This document shows positions 20,764-29,286 of a stretch of 64,000 nucleotides of DNA, one piece after another. Position numbers and translations under genes: made by a program. Source of the DNA: an uncultured Bryobacteraceae bacterium (GTDB taxonomy: Bacteria; Acidobacteriota; Terriglobia; Bryobacterales; Bryobacteraceae); assembly GCA_937924525.1 (NCBI GenBank), contig CALDSU010000003.1, forward strand, positions 186,001 to 250,000, given 5' to 3'. Below the pieces are notes generated by a model. That model saw nothing but the letters and a program-made list of their open reading frames with translations, was not told where the DNA came from and ran no database searches. Numbering within the stretch: position 1 is the stretch's first letter; each line of letters begins with the position of its first letter.

Positions 20764-21309
20764 ATGCTGGCCTACGTCTTCTGGCACCATCCGCAGACAG
20801 AAGTGGCCGCGGACCGCTACGAAGAGTCGGTGCGCATTTTTCATGAGGCGCTCCGGGAGCATCCGCCCGCCGGCTTCCGCGGGTGTGTGAGTTTCTCTAT
20901 CCCGCCCACCCCCTGGATGCGCGTCGCCGCTTACGAGGATTGGTACCTGCTGGAAGACTTCGCCAGCTTGGGTACGTTGAATGAAGCCGCGGTGTCAGCC
21001 TTCCGCAAGCTGGCCCACGATGAGGTGGCGCGCCTGTCCGACCAGGGCGCGGGCGGCGTCTATCGGCTGGTCTCCGGCCCCCTGCTGCTGGAACACATCC
21101 GGCGCACGGTGTGGCTGCGTAAGCCGCAAGGCTGGTCGTATCCCCGTTTTTATGAAACGCTGGACGCCAAACTGGCCGGCGCGCATGTCAATCTGTGGCA
21201 GCGCCAGATGACTTTGGGGCCGGCGCCGGAATTCTGCCTGCATAGCGAAGAACCGGTGGAACTGGCCGGCGTTTTCGAGCCCCTGGCGCTGGGCGTGACG
21301 CCGCTCTAA
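20764..21309 (+). CDS. Hypothetical protein, 181 residues
   Basis: I do not recognise this gene. The ATG at 20764 is the first plausible start after folK, which ends 26 bases earlier; the open frame extends further upstream but only within folK. The protein is soluble and rich in aromatic residues (YVFWHHPQTE, YEDWYLLEDF, LRKPQGWSYPRFYETLDAK). Its two halves both show a strand-helix pattern that might be a duplicated ferredoxin-like (EthD-type) fold, but this is only an impression. It is probably the last gene of the operon starting at 14220. Confidence 0.7.
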   Translation: MLAYVFWHHPQTEVAADRYEESVRIFHEALREHPPAGFRGCVSFSIPPTPWMRVAAYEDWYLLEDFASLGTLNEAAVSAFRKLAHDEVARLSDQGAGGVYRLVSGPLLLEHIRRTVWLRKPQGWSYPRFYETLDAKLAGAHVNLWQRQMTLGPAPEFCLHSEEPVELAGVFEPLALGVTPL

Positions 21310-21327
21310 TGTGTCATCGGTAAGAAG

Positions 21328-21459
21328 CTAGCGGCGGGAGCCGCGCCGGGGATTCTTCAGGGCCTCCTGGCGCGCCTTTGTCTTCTTGCGCTTCGGCTTG
21401 CTGATCAGGAAAGTACCACTGCCCAGATATTCGGCTTTCCAGACTTTTTCTTCGGCCAA
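21328..21459 (-). CDS. Small basic protein, 43 residues, TTG start
   Basis: A short gene. Reading on the minus strand from TTG at 21459 gives 43 residues beginning AEEKVWKAEYLGSGTFLISK and ending in a strongly basic tail with KPKRKK and NPRRGSRR. GGAG lies about 8 bases before the TTG, and a perfect TATAAT box lies 31 bases upstream (21491-21496). The sequence has a normal protein composition with a structured-looking N-terminal half. The basic tail suggests nucleic acid binding, perhaps ribosome or RNA, but I know no family. It is divergent from the metallopeptidase gene at 21522. Confidence 0.6.
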   Translation of the reverse strand: MAEEKVWKAEYLGSGTFLISKPKRKKTKARQEALKNPRRGSRR

Positions 21460-21490
21460 ACGGGTTTCTCCTGCGTGAGTTTGTCTTTCG

Positions 21491-21496
21491 ATTATA
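21491..21496 (-). promoter_or_regulatory. TATAAT -10 box for the 43-residue gene
   Basis: A perfect TATAAT on the minus strand, 31 bases before the TTG start. No convincing -35 is seen at 16-18 bases. Confidence 0.45.
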
Positions 21497-21521
21497 CCGC
21501 GCATTATCCTGAGGACTGCGC

Positions 21522-22754
21522 ATGTCTCGCCGCGGATTCCTGATCCTGATTCCGGTGCTGGCCTGGCTGGCGCCCCTCGAGGCGGGCCGCCAGGAGAACG
21601 TCGCCGACATCGCCCAGGCCCTGGAAGAACTGGCGCAGGTCACCGGTCTGCGCGCCAGGCGTCCCATCCGGCACGAGACGATCCGCCGCGACCAGGTGGA
21701 AGGGTTTCTGAAGGATCGCGTCAAGGAGGCGATCAAGCCGGAGCAGCTTCGCGCCGAGGAAATTACTTTGAAGAAGTTCGGCCTCGTCCCCCCGGACTTT
21801 AACCTGGAGAAAGCCACCGTCGAGTTGCTGACCGAGCAGGCCGCCGCGTTCTACGACTACCGGAAGCGCCGGCTCTATCTGATGGAAGCCTCGCCGCCGG
21901 ATCTGCACGAAATGGCCCTGGTCCACGAAGTCGCGCATGCCCTGGCCGACCAGCATTTCCATCTGTACCGGTTCATCAAGGGAGCCGGGCCGAGCGACGA
22001 CAGCGCGCTGGCCCGTCTGGCCGTGATGGAGGGGCAGGCCACCTGGCTGACCGCCGAAGTTCTGGCGCGACGCCGCGGCCAGTCGCTGCGGACCAACACC
22101 GCGCTGCGGGACATGCTGAGCGGCGCCGGCGGACTCAGCACGGCGGGCTACCCGGTGCTGGCTAGCGTCCCCCTCTATCTGCGCGAGACCCTGGTCTTCC
22201 CCTACACGCGCGGCATGCAGTTCCAACACGCCGTCTACGAAAAGGAAGGCGGGGCCGCGTTCGCGCGCGTCTTTCGCTCTCCTCCCGTCAGCACCCAGCA
22301 AGTGCTCCATCCGGAAAAATACTTCGCGGGAATCCGTCCGGCGGATCCGCCGCTGCCCGACCCGCCGGACCGGAGCCGATACGTCACGCTGGCCGAGGGC
22401 ATGATCGGAGAACTCGATCACGAGATCCTGCTGCGGCAATTCGCATCGGACGCGGAGGCGGCTGAGATCGCGCCCCGCTGGAGGGGAGGCCGTTATCGGG
22501 TGCTGGAACGCGGGGCGCGGACCATCTTGAGCTACGCGGTCAACTGGGACACGCCCGAGACCGCCCGCCGCTATTTCGGTCTGTATCGGGGAGCGCTCCG
22601 CGCCAAATGGAAGCAAATGCGGGTGGAGAGAGAGACGGCGGAGGAGTTTCACGGAGAGGGCGACGATGGATCCTTCCGCGTGCGGGTGGGCGGCGTCACG
22701 GTTTCCAGCCTGGAAGGGATGCCACTGCCAAAAGCGACAGGCAGTGGTCGCTAA
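21522..22754 (+). CDS. Secreted HExxH zinc metallopeptidase-like protein
   Basis: A 410-residue exported protein of a family I do not know by name. The N-terminus SRRGFLILIPVLAWLAPLEA is a signal peptide. The motif MALVHEVAHALADQH places H135, E136 and H139 as HExxH, and E170 in VMEGQATW is a likely third zinc ligand, so it fits the gluzincin pattern. The rest has no clear repeats or membrane spans. The C-terminal third (about 300-410) looks like a separate alpha/beta domain. It stands alone, divergent from a small gene, with about 280 bases of apparently empty DNA (22755-23034) before tRNA-Gln. Confidence 0.75.
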   Translation: MSRRGFLILIPVLAWLAPLEAGRQENVADIAQALEELAQVTGLRARRPIRHETIRRDQVEGFLKDRVKEAIKPEQLRAEEITLKKFGLVPPDFNLEKATVELLTEQAAAFYDYRKRRLYLMEASPPDLHEMALVHEVAHALADQHFHLYRFIKGAGPSDDSALARLAVMEGQATWLTAEVLARRRGQSLRTNTALRDMLSGAGGLSTAGYPVLASVPLYLRETLVFPYTRGMQFQHAVYEKEGGAAFARVFRSPPVSTQQVLHPEKYFAGIRPADPPLPDPPDRSRYVTLAEGMIGELDHEILLRQFASDAEAAEIAPRWRGGRYRVLERGARTILSYAVNWDTPETARRYFGLYRGALRAKWKQMRVERETAEEFHGEGDDGSFRVRVGGVTVSSLEGMPLPKATGSGR

Positions 22755-23034
22755 AGCAGTCTGCGATGCGTCTCCACGGAGAGTAGCTCTGGGACCGCCC
22801 ACTGAAGTCCGGAATCGCTGGAGAAGCAACACGGCGACGCGGATCGGCCAAGTGATTGCAATGCCCTGACCCAGGCTCTCCCATAGCCATGTTCGAGTTC
22901 ACGGCGACAGAACCTGGCGGGACGAGGCTCTTTCCGAACCACTCAACCAGATTGGGTCAGGATGGCCGAGACTCGGCGTCCCTTGACTTGCTGAAAAAAG
23001 CCAAGAATTTTGCTCAGGGATTGCATCGAAAGTG

Positions 23035-23108
23035 TGGCTGGGAGGCAGGGATTCGAACCCCGATACGCAGATCCAGAGTCTGCAGTCTTACCGTTAGACG
23101 ACCTCCCA
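23035..23108 (-). tRNA. tRNA-Gln (anticodon CUG)
   Basis: The minus strand folds into a cloverleaf: acceptor arms TGGGAGG and CCTCCCA, anticodon stem GCAGA/TCTGC with the seven-base loop CTCTGGA (anticodon CUG), and a T-arm with GGTTCGAATCC. Discriminator G73 and an encoded CCA follow. These fit glutamine tRNA. ORFs called across it are spurious. Confidence 0.95.
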
Positions 23109-23121
23109 ACGGGCTGCTTTT

Positions 23122-23151
23122 TTTATAGCACGCGCCATGCCTTCTCGACAA
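23122..23151 (-). promoter_or_regulatory. Likely sigma-70 promoter of tRNA-Gln
   Basis: On the minus strand TTGTCG (23146-23151) and TATAAA (23122-23127) are separated by 18 bases, and the -10 ends 13 bases before the tRNA 5-prime end. Confidence 0.55.
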
Positions 23152-23188
23152 GGCATCGCGCCGCTCGCCTGCCGCCGGCGAACCTCGG

Positions 23189-23218
23189 TTGACAAACATC
23201 CGGAGCGCACGCTATCTT
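23189..23218 (+). promoter_or_regulatory. Sigma-70 type promoter of rpsA
   Basis: TTGACA (23189-23194), an 18-base spacer and TATCTT (23213-23218). It lies about 130 bases before the S1 start, leaving a leader long enough for autoregulation, which is known for S1 in other bacteria. It is divergent from the tRNA-Gln promoter. Confidence 0.6.
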
Positions 23219-23350
23219 GAGTCTAATCGCCTGATCTATCAGTGGTTTAATGACGGCTTTCCAAAGAGAACAGGAAGGCGTCGAGCAGCCGCGACGGGTC
23301 AAGGGGGCGCTTTCTCTCGCACGCGGAGAGGCAGGAGGCCAGAGCCAGGG

Positions 23351-25087
23351 ATGGCCAGCAACCAGAATCAAGAACCGATGGATCGCGATGCGTTGCCGGG
23401 CGAGGAAAACTACGAGCACCTCCTAGAAGACTACAGCCACCTGGCCCCGCCTGCCCACGGCGAGATCCTGCAGGGGACCGTCCTCTCCATCACCGGTAAA
23501 GACGTCATCGTGGACATCGGCTACAAGTCCGAGGGCATGGTTCCCTTGGAGGAGTTCGCCGGCCCGGACGGCGAGGTGCACATCAAACCGGGCGACGCGA
23601 TCGAGGTCATGATCGATCACGGCGAGCGGCCCGAGGGCTACCTGCCGCTATCTTACCAGAAGGCCTTCCGGGTGCGGGTGTGGGACCACCTGGAAGAAGC
23701 GTTCCAGCAAGAGCTCACCATCAGCGGCCACGTGGTGGAGCGCACCAAGGGCGGCCTTTCGGTTGATGTGGGAGTGCTGGCGTTCTTGCCCGGATCGCAG
23801 ATTGACCCCCGCGCGGTGCATAACCTGGACGTGTTCATCGGCCAGGACATTCCGGTGAAGATCATCAAGCTGAACCGGCGCCGCGGGAATGTGGTGGTGT
23901 CGCGGAAGGCGGCGATCGAAAAAGACCTGGAAGCGCGCAAACGGCAAACGCTGGAACAGCTCCAGGAGGGGGCCGTGGTGACGGGCGTGGTCAAGAACCT
24001 CACCGACTACGGAGCCTTTATTGACCTGGGAGGCGTCGACGGGCTGTTGCACATCACCGACATGTCCCACGCCCGCGTCACCCACCCTTCGCAGGTGCTC
24101 GCCGCGGGCGAGACCGTCACGGTGCAGGTGCTGAAGTTCGACCGCGAAAAGGAGCGGGTCTCGCTGGGCATGAAACAGTTGCAGCCGGACCCGTGGGAGA
24201 GCGTGCACGAGCGCTACCCCCTGCACAGCCGCGTGATCGGCAAGGTGGTCAACATCACCGATTACGGCGCGTTCGTTGAGTTGGAGCCCGGCGTGGAGGG
24301 GCTCATCCACATTTCCGAGATGACCTGGTCGCGCCGGATGAAGCATCCTTCCAAGGTGGTCCGCAAGGGTGACGACGTCGAGTGCGTGGTGCTGGACGTG
24401 CATCCGCGGGAGCGCCGGATTTCTTTGGGGCTCAAACAGCTCGAACCTGATCCCTGGACCACGCTGGAAAACCGTTACGCCGTGGGCTCCGTCGTGGAGG
24501 GGCGCGTGCGCAATATGACCGATTTCGGCGCGTTCGTGGAAATCGAGGAGGGCGTCGACGGGCTGGTGCACGTCTCCGACATGTCGTGGACCCGGCGCGT
24601 CAAGCACCCCTCGGAGATGCTGCGCAAGGGCCAGGTGGTGCAGGCCGTGATCCTGGCGATTGATTCGCGCAACCGGCGGCTGTCGCTGGGCATTAAGCAA
24701 CTCCAGCCCGACGCCTGGGAAGTGTACTTTCAAAACCACCAGGTAGGGGACATCGTCTGCGGCAGGGTTTGCCGCGTCGCTGCCTTCGGCGCGTTCGTCG
24801 AACTGGCGGAAGGCGTCGAGGGGCTTTGCCACAATTCGGAGATCCCGGGATACGTGCCGCGTAAGATGGAAGAACCGCCCATTCACGTGGGTGAGGAGTA
24901 CGAATTCAAAATTATTAAGATGAGCGAGGCGGAGAAGCGGATCGGGTTAAGTCTGCGCGCGCTCGCCGACGACGAAGAGCGGACCCGCCTGGAAGATTAC
25001 CAGCGGCAGGCGGCGGCGGCCACGACGACCATCGAGGAGGTGATAAGCCTCAAGGACCGCGGCAAGGAAGGAACGCCCGACTCGTAG
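23351..25087 (+). CDS. rpsA: 30S ribosomal protein S1
   Basis: A 578-residue S1 protein with six S1 RNA-binding domains, the full complement of the E. coli type. Domain starts are near residues 33 (EILQGTVLSITGKDVIVD), 119, 206 (GAVVTGVVKNLTDYGAFIDL), 291, 378 and 465. Domains 3 to 5 are the most regular; domain 6 has a variant ending (GLCHNSEIPG). S1 brings mRNA to the 30S subunit. The ATG at 23351 is chosen because the frame further upstream runs into the promoter. An HU/IHF gene follows 49 bases later, recalling the rpsA-ihfB order of enterobacteria. Confidence 0.96.
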   Translation: MASNQNQEPMDRDALPGEENYEHLLEDYSHLAPPAHGEILQGTVLSITGKDVIVDIGYKSEGMVPLEEFAGPDGEVHIKPGDAIEVMIDHGERPEGYLPLSYQKAFRVRVWDHLEEAFQQELTISGHVVERTKGGLSVDVGVLAFLPGSQIDPRAVHNLDVFIGQDIPVKIIKLNRRRGNVVVSRKAAIEKDLEARKRQTLEQLQEGAVVTGVVKNLTDYGAFIDLGGVDGLLHITDMSHARVTHPSQVLAAGETVTVQVLKFDREKERVSLGMKQLQPDPWESVHERYPLHSRVIGKVVNITDYGAFVELEPGVEGLIHISEMTWSRRMKHPSKVVRKGDDVECVVLDVHPRERRISLGLKQLEPDPWTTLENRYAVGSVVEGRVRNMTDFGAFVEIEEGVDGLVHVSDMSWTRRVKHPSEMLRKGQVVQAVILAIDSRNRRLSLGIKQLQPDAWEVYFQNHQVGDIVCGRVCRVAAFGAFVELAEGVEGLCHNSEIPGYVPRKMEEPPIHVGEEYEFKIIKMSEAEKRIGLSLRALADDEERTRLEDYQRQAAAATTTIEEVISLKDRGKEGTPDS

Positions 25088-25136
25088 CGCCGGCGCCGCG
25101 GCCCGCGGCCTCGCTCGTGAAGGAAGAAGGTGACCG

Positions 25137-25460
25137 ATGACAAAAGCCGACCTGATTGAAGAAGTCGCCCGTGTGGTGGAGATGACCCGCAAGGAGGCGG
25201 AGGTGATCGTGGAGGCGATCTTCTCGAGTGTGGTGCGCGCCTTGCGCTCGGGCGATAAGATCGAGATCCGCGGGTTCGGCAGTTTTCGCACTCGCCAGCG
25301 CCAGCCCCGCGTGGGACGCAACCCCAAGACCGGCGAGCGGGTGGAGGTGCCGGCAAAGAAGATTCCTTACTTCAAGCCGAGCAAGGAACTCAAGGATTTG
25401 GTGAACCAGTCCGCCCCGGAGCCGCCCGCCGACGCAGCCGGGCCGCCACCCATGATGTGA
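25137..25460 (+). CDS. HU/IHF-family DNA-binding protein
   Basis: A 107-residue histone-like protein. It begins MTKADLIEEVARVVEMTRKE and carries the beta-arm region RGFGSFRTRQRQPRVGRNPK and then TGERVEVPAKKIPYFKPSK, typical of HU and IHF. The proline at the arm tip needed for DNA bending is present in the QPRVGRNP stretch. The C-terminal 15 residues are a Pro/Ala-rich extension beyond the usual 90. GAAGGAAGAAGG precedes the start. Its place directly after rpsA is like ihfB, but HU and IHF cannot be separated from sequence alone. The stop overlaps the HIT gene start by one base (TGATG). Confidence 0.93.
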   Translation: MTKADLIEEVARVVEMTRKEAEVIVEAIFSSVVRALRSGDKIEIRGFGSFRTRQRQPRVGRNPKTGERVEVPAKKIPYFKPSKELKDLVNQSAPEPPADAAGPPPMM

Positions 25461-25963
25461 TGGACCGCCTCTGGAGCCCCTGGCGGTATCAATACGTGAC
25501 GCACGCGGCAGGATCCGGCGGTTGCATCTTTTGCGAGAAAGCCGCGGCGGGCCGCGACCGCGAAAACTTGGTCCTTTATCGAGGCCGGTTGAACTACGTG
25601 CTCTTGAACCTCTACCCGTATACCAACGGGCATTTGATGGTGGTCCCGTACCAACACGTGGCCACGCTCACGGAGACGCCGGAGGAGACGCTCACCGAGA
25701 TGATGCAGCTAACCCGGATCGCCGAAATGCGTCTTCGCGAAGTCTACCGGCCGCACGGCGTCAACCTGGGCATGAACCTGGGCGAGTGCGCAGGGGCGGG
25801 TGTGGCGGGACACATCCATATGCACGTGCTGCCCCGCTGGATCGGTGACGCAAATTTCATGACCACCATCAGCGAAACGCGCGTCTTGCCGGAGGACATT
25901 GCCACCACCTATGAGCGGCTCTACGCCGCCTTTCAGCGAGGAAGCGGTTCCCCTCCGGCCTAG
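25460..25963 (+). CDS. HIT-family nucleotide hydrolase/transferase
   Basis: A 167-residue histidine-triad protein. The triad is H118, H120 and H122 in GHIHMHVLPRW; the middle histidine forms the covalent nucleotide intermediate in this family. The N-terminal MDRLWSPWRYQYV and the pair C22/C25 in GCIFC, a likely structural zinc site, are typical of the Ap4A hydrolase/phosphorylase-like branch. The substrate is probably a dinucleoside polyphosphate or a nucleotide monoester. ATG at 25460 overlaps the previous stop; a GTG one codon upstream is less likely. Confidence 0.9.
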   Translation: MDRLWSPWRYQYVTHAAGSGGCIFCEKAAAGRDRENLVLYRGRLNYVLLNLYPYTNGHLMVVPYQHVATLTETPEETLTEMMQLTRIAEMRLREVYRPHGVNLGMNLGECAGAGVAGHIHMHVLPRWIGDANFMTTISETRVLPEDIATTYERLYAAFQRGSGSPPA

Positions 25964-25990
25964 CGCCTGGCCGGTTTAGCCTCGGTTGCC

Positions 25991-27499
25991 ATGAAACCCA
26001 CCCGGCGAACCCTGCTGACGATTCCCCTGGCGGCGCCCGCCCTCGCGGCGGGGGGCGGGATCCCGGACTTCGCCGCGCTGGGCCGCTGGCTCCGCACGTG
26101 GATCCAGCCGGATGGCGCGATTCACGGCTTTCACAACCATTCCGTGTGGGGAGACAATCCGTTCCGTTACGGAGACTTCACCTGCGGCCACTCGACGTTC
26201 GCCTCACCGCTGCTGGCCGCGCTGGCGCGCGCCTGGCGTCTGCGGCCCGACCCGCGCGCCGCAACCCTGCTGAACACTTTGGCCGACTTTCAGGTGCGGG
26301 CGGTGCAAGCGGACGGCCAGTTTGCGCACATCGGCTTCCAGGTGGGCGAGACTCTGAAACATGGCTTGATCCATAACGTGGTGCCCTGCGTCGCGCTCTG
26401 CGAAGCGGCGCGCTTGGCCGGAGACGCGCTTGGCGCCGAGCGCCGGGCCGCCATTGACCGGCGCGTCCGAGCGGTGTTGGAAACCTGCGGGCGGCTGTAC
26501 GGAGAGCAGGTGACCCCCCGGGGCACCGCCAACCAGGAGTATTGCCGTCTGTGGGCGCGTCTGGCCCATATGCAGGCGTTCGGACACCACGAATGGGATG
26601 GGCGGGTCCGGGAGGACCTGGCGCGGCTGGCCAAGGACTTTCTGGTGGCCGGAGTGCCGGACCAGGAGAGCGCCGGCGCCCTGCGCACCGCCGCCAACCG
26701 CGAATTGATCGAACCGGCGGAATACTACGGGCTCATGATCCATCCGCTGGTCCTGGCCTACGAACGCGATCGCGACGCGGCCTGGCTGGACCAAGCGGCC
26801 CGCCTCGCCCGCCACGTCATCCGCAGCGCGTGGATCGATGCGCGGCAATGCCGCCGTGTGCACCGGCTCTGGTCGTTTCTCTCCGGTGAGTGGCGGCGCG
26901 CCGACGAGCCCATGCTCATCGGCGGCATCGGCATGACGCTTTCCTCTATCGCCGCGCTCGACCGCATCCGGCCGGATCCGGAATGGCGGCGCTTTCTCGA
27001 CGAGATGGACCGCACCTACGGGCATTACCAAACGCCCGGCGGATTCTTTCTGGCCGCCTCCGGTTGGCATGCCGAACCGGACATCATTCCGTCCTCGGCC
27101 TGGCAGTCGCATGACCTCGACTACGGCATTGCCCGTCACGGCGTGCCCGCCGGTTTCTGGGATGCCTTTTTCGCGCCGTTCGCCGGGGCGATCGCGGTCT
27201 TGGGCGACTCGATGATCTGGGTCGAGACGGCGGAACATTGGTCCGTGCGGGGCTACGACACGGCGCACGGGCTGGAACTGGTGGGCCGCAAGGACCGGGC
27301 GCGCTTCGCCGTGGATCTTCCCACTTGGATCCGGGACGCCCGTCACGCCCCGCGGGAATTGCTGATGCCGGAAGAGCCCAGATTCGCCCGCGCCCGCGAC
27401 GGCGTTTATCAGCTGCGCGGCCGCCGCGATGTGCGCGTGTTCTCCACCCTGCCGGTGAACGTGCACCTGCTCGACTCCGCCGGACGCGCGCCCGCCTAG
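25991..27499 (+). CDS. Tat-exported protein, possible alpha/alpha-barrel enzyme
   Basis: A 502-residue exported protein whose function I do not recognise. TRRTLLTIPLAAPALAAGG is a twin-arginine-like signal. The mature part is mainly helical, with repeated patterns of aromatic and Asp/His residues (IHGFHNHSVWGDNPFRYG, GLIHNVVPCVALCEAARLAG, AEYYGLMIHPLVLAYERD, GYDTAHGLELVG) like the six-hairpin glycosidase group. That placement is an inference. The last 100 residues look like a beta-rich domain. It follows the HIT gene by 27 bases and faces the membrane protein gene at 27549. Confidence 0.75.
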   Translation: MKPTRRTLLTIPLAAPALAAGGGIPDFAALGRWLRTWIQPDGAIHGFHNHSVWGDNPFRYGDFTCGHSTFASPLLAALARAWRLRPDPRAATLLNTLADFQVRAVQADGQFAHIGFQVGETLKHGLIHNVVPCVALCEAARLAGDALGAERRAAIDRRVRAVLETCGRLYGEQVTPRGTANQEYCRLWARLAHMQAFGHHEWDGRVREDLARLAKDFLVAGVPDQESAGALRTAANRELIEPAEYYGLMIHPLVLAYERDRDAAWLDQAARLARHVIRSAWIDARQCRRVHRLWSFLSGEWRRADEPMLIGGIGMTLSSIAALDRIRPDPEWRRFLDEMDRTYGHYQTPGGFFLAASGWHAEPDIIPSSAWQSHDLDYGIARHGVPAGFWDAFFAPFAGAIAVLGDSMIWVETAEHWSVRGYDTAHGLELVGRKDRARFAVDLPTWIRDARHAPRELLMPEEPRFARARDGVYQLRGRRDVRVFSTLPVNVHLLDSAGRAPA

Positions 27500-27548
27500 C
27501 TCCGCTGCGTGCGGGAAGGACCTGGCCGCGCGCGTCGTTCCGCCGGCG

Positions 27549-28925
27549 TCACCGGTAGCCAAACAGAGGCGGAAACCCCGCCACCACCAGCGCGGCCCAT
27601 CCGGAGTACACGGGCAGATAGGCGACCTGCCAGCGCTCCACGGCGGCAAACGAGCCGCGGCCGCGCAGGAAACGCGCGTAGAGCCACGCCGTCCACGCCA
27701 GGTTCGCGAGCAGAATCAGATTCTCGCCGAGGGCCGCGACCCGGTTGGCAGTGAAGCCAAACTCGGAGATGCGGCCGGCGATCGCCGCCAGCGCCGCCAC
27801 ATCCACGGCCAGGGCGCTGAGCACCAGCAACCATTGCAGGCCGTCACACCAGCCGGGCGGCGCCTGCGGGTCACGCGCCGAGGCGGCATACAGCACCAGT
27901 CCCACCACCAGCGCCAGCAGCAGGTCGAAGGCGATCAGCACCTCGCGCCTCACGTCAATCGGGCTGCCCGTCCAAGCCATCGTCGCCAGAAACGCCAGCA
28001 GCAGCGCCGTGAACAGCGGAGTAAACAGCCGGGTCAGCACCGGCGCCATGTTCTCGATGACGCTCTGCTTGGCCTCCACCAGCCAGGAACCGATGAGCAC
28101 CGCCCCCGCCGCCCCGCAGGGAAGCAGCCAGCCCGCGGTCAGCCCCGCGGCGTTCATCCCGATGGCGTTGAACAGCAACATCGTGAAAGCGGTGAACACG
28201 CCGCCGCCGAGCGCGATGAGCACGTAATAGACGACCAATTCGCCCGAGAATCGCACGAAGTCCATCCGCCCGCCGTTCGAAAACCAGCGACCGCGTACGT
28301 AGGCGACGCCAACCGCCAGCCAGAGGGCGATGGGCAGGTGCAGAATGGCGAGCGCCTCCGTGTCGCCGCCCGTCCGGAAAGGATAGACGTTGGCGAAAAA
28401 CGCCCCGGCCGCGAAGGGCAGCGCCAGCCAAAGGCCGCGGCCCGCTTCCCACCCGCGCTTCCACAGAAAGTAAAGGGTGAGCAGCGGGAAGACGAACAGG
28501 CTGGCGTTCCGGGCATAGAACCGCGGCAGTTCTTCATTCGGGTGGATCCGGATGCCGAACAGCACCGGCGCCTTGACCGCCAGCGCGGCGGCGACGGCAA
28601 GGCTCAGGACCACGAGTGTTTCGGCGCGCGCGGCGGCCGCAGACGCCTCGGGAGCGCCGGGCGTCACCACCAACTGCTTCCACAGGCGTTCGGAGTGCGC
28701 GCGCGCAAACTCGCGGGAGAGCGCGTCGAGGTCGCCCATGCGCTTGACCGCCACCAGGAAGGCTTCCTCCGCCGCCAGGCCCGCCTCCATGAGCGCCGCA
28801 AGCTGGTCCCGCAAGTGTCCCTCGAGTTCTTCCACGTCGGCATCGTTGAGGACTCGCCGGCGGCGCACGTAGGCCCGCCACTGCGCAATCTGCTCTTCGA
28901 GCGGTTGACCGGCGAACGGCGTCAC
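27549..28925 (-). CDS. Permease prefix domain 1 membrane protein
   Basis: A 458-residue inner-membrane protein. The first 85 residues form a cytoplasmic permease-prefix-domain-1 segment (EEQIAQWRAYVRRRRVLNDA, then EELEGHLRDQLAALMEAGL and FLVAVKRMGD). About ten hydrophobic helices follow to the C-terminus. In related bacteria this prefix sits in front of an FtsX/MacB-type permease, but here no MacB periplasmic domain is seen, so the membrane part is of another kind. The GTG start at 28925 overlaps the PadR stop as GTGA, which fixes the start and shows that the two genes are coupled. The function is unknown. Confidence 0.82.
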   Translation of the reverse strand: MTPFAGQPLEEQIAQWRAYVRRRRVLNDADVEELEGHLRDQLAALMEAGLAAEEAFLVAVKRMGDLDALSREFARAHSERLWKQLVVTPGAPEASAAAARAETLVVLSLAVAAALAVKAPVLFGIRIHPNEELPRFYARNASLFVFPLLTLYFLWKRGWEAGRGLWLALPFAAGAFFANVYPFRTGGDTEALAILHLPIALWLAVGVAYVRGRWFSNGGRMDFVRFSGELVVYYVLIALGGGVFTAFTMLLFNAIGMNAAGLTAGWLLPCGAAGAVLIGSWLVEAKQSVIENMAPVLTRLFTPLFTALLLAFLATMAWTGSPIDVRREVLIAFDLLLALVVGLVLYAASARDPQAPPGWCDGLQWLLVLSALAVDVAALAAIAGRISEFGFTANRVAALGENLILLANLAWTAWLYARFLRGRGSFAAVERWQVAYLPVYSGWAALVVAGFPPLFGYR

Positions 28926-29260
28926 GCCGTGCTCTCTTTCATCCAGAGCCCCCGCAGCGTTCCGTCCACCACCTGCCATTGCCGGCGCTGGGCGGCAAGT
29001 TGCGCCCGCCCGTCTCTGGTGATCCGGTAATATTTCCGCCTCCGGCCATTGCCGGCCGCGCGCCACTGCGAGGTCACATAGCCCTGCCGCTCCAGGCGGT
29101 GCAGCACCGGGTAGAGCATGCCGTCGGTCCATTGCAGGCGTCCGCCCGATAACTCGGCGACGCGCTTGATAATAGCGTAGCCGTAACTGTCGCCTTCGGC
29201 GAGCATGGCGAGCACCAGCGGCGTGGCGGACGCGGCGACCAGATCCTTATTCAGCTCCAT
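28922..29260 (-). CDS. PadR-family transcriptional regulator
   Basis: A 112-residue winged-helix regulator. The PadR core is seen as PLVLAMLAEGDSYGYAIIKR (residues 15-34), GMLYPVLHRLERQGYVTSQW and GRRRKYYRITRDGRAQLA. The start is set at the ATG at 29260 (MELNKDLVAAS), which is typical for the family; an in-frame ATG 39 bases upstream would overlap the putative operator. PadR proteins usually repress their own operon and respond to membrane or drug stress. The gene is coupled to the permease-prefix gene downstream, so that gene is the likely target. Confidence 0.92.
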   Translation of the reverse strand: MELNKDLVAASATPLVLAMLAEGDSYGYAIIKRVAELSGGRLQWTDGMLYPVLHRLERQGYVTSQWRAAGNGRRRKYYRITRDGRAQLAAQRRQWQVVDGTLRGLWMKESTA

Positions 29261-29263
29261 GCC

Positions 29264-29286
29264 TAGAAGTACAATACATAGAAGTG
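29264..29286. promoter_or_regulatory. Direct repeats TAGAAGT upstream of padR, possible operator
   Basis: TAGAAGT occurs at 29264-29270 and 29279-29285, with a 15-base period, immediately before the padR start. The intervening ACAATACA is AT rich. It may be the autoregulatory site; it is not the classic ATGT-N8-ACAT PadR box. Confidence 0.4.

Noticed and set aside
22856-23192. Plus-strand ORFs over 22856-23128 and 23010-23192
   Set aside because: They run through the tRNA-Gln gene on the other strand and have no coding character.
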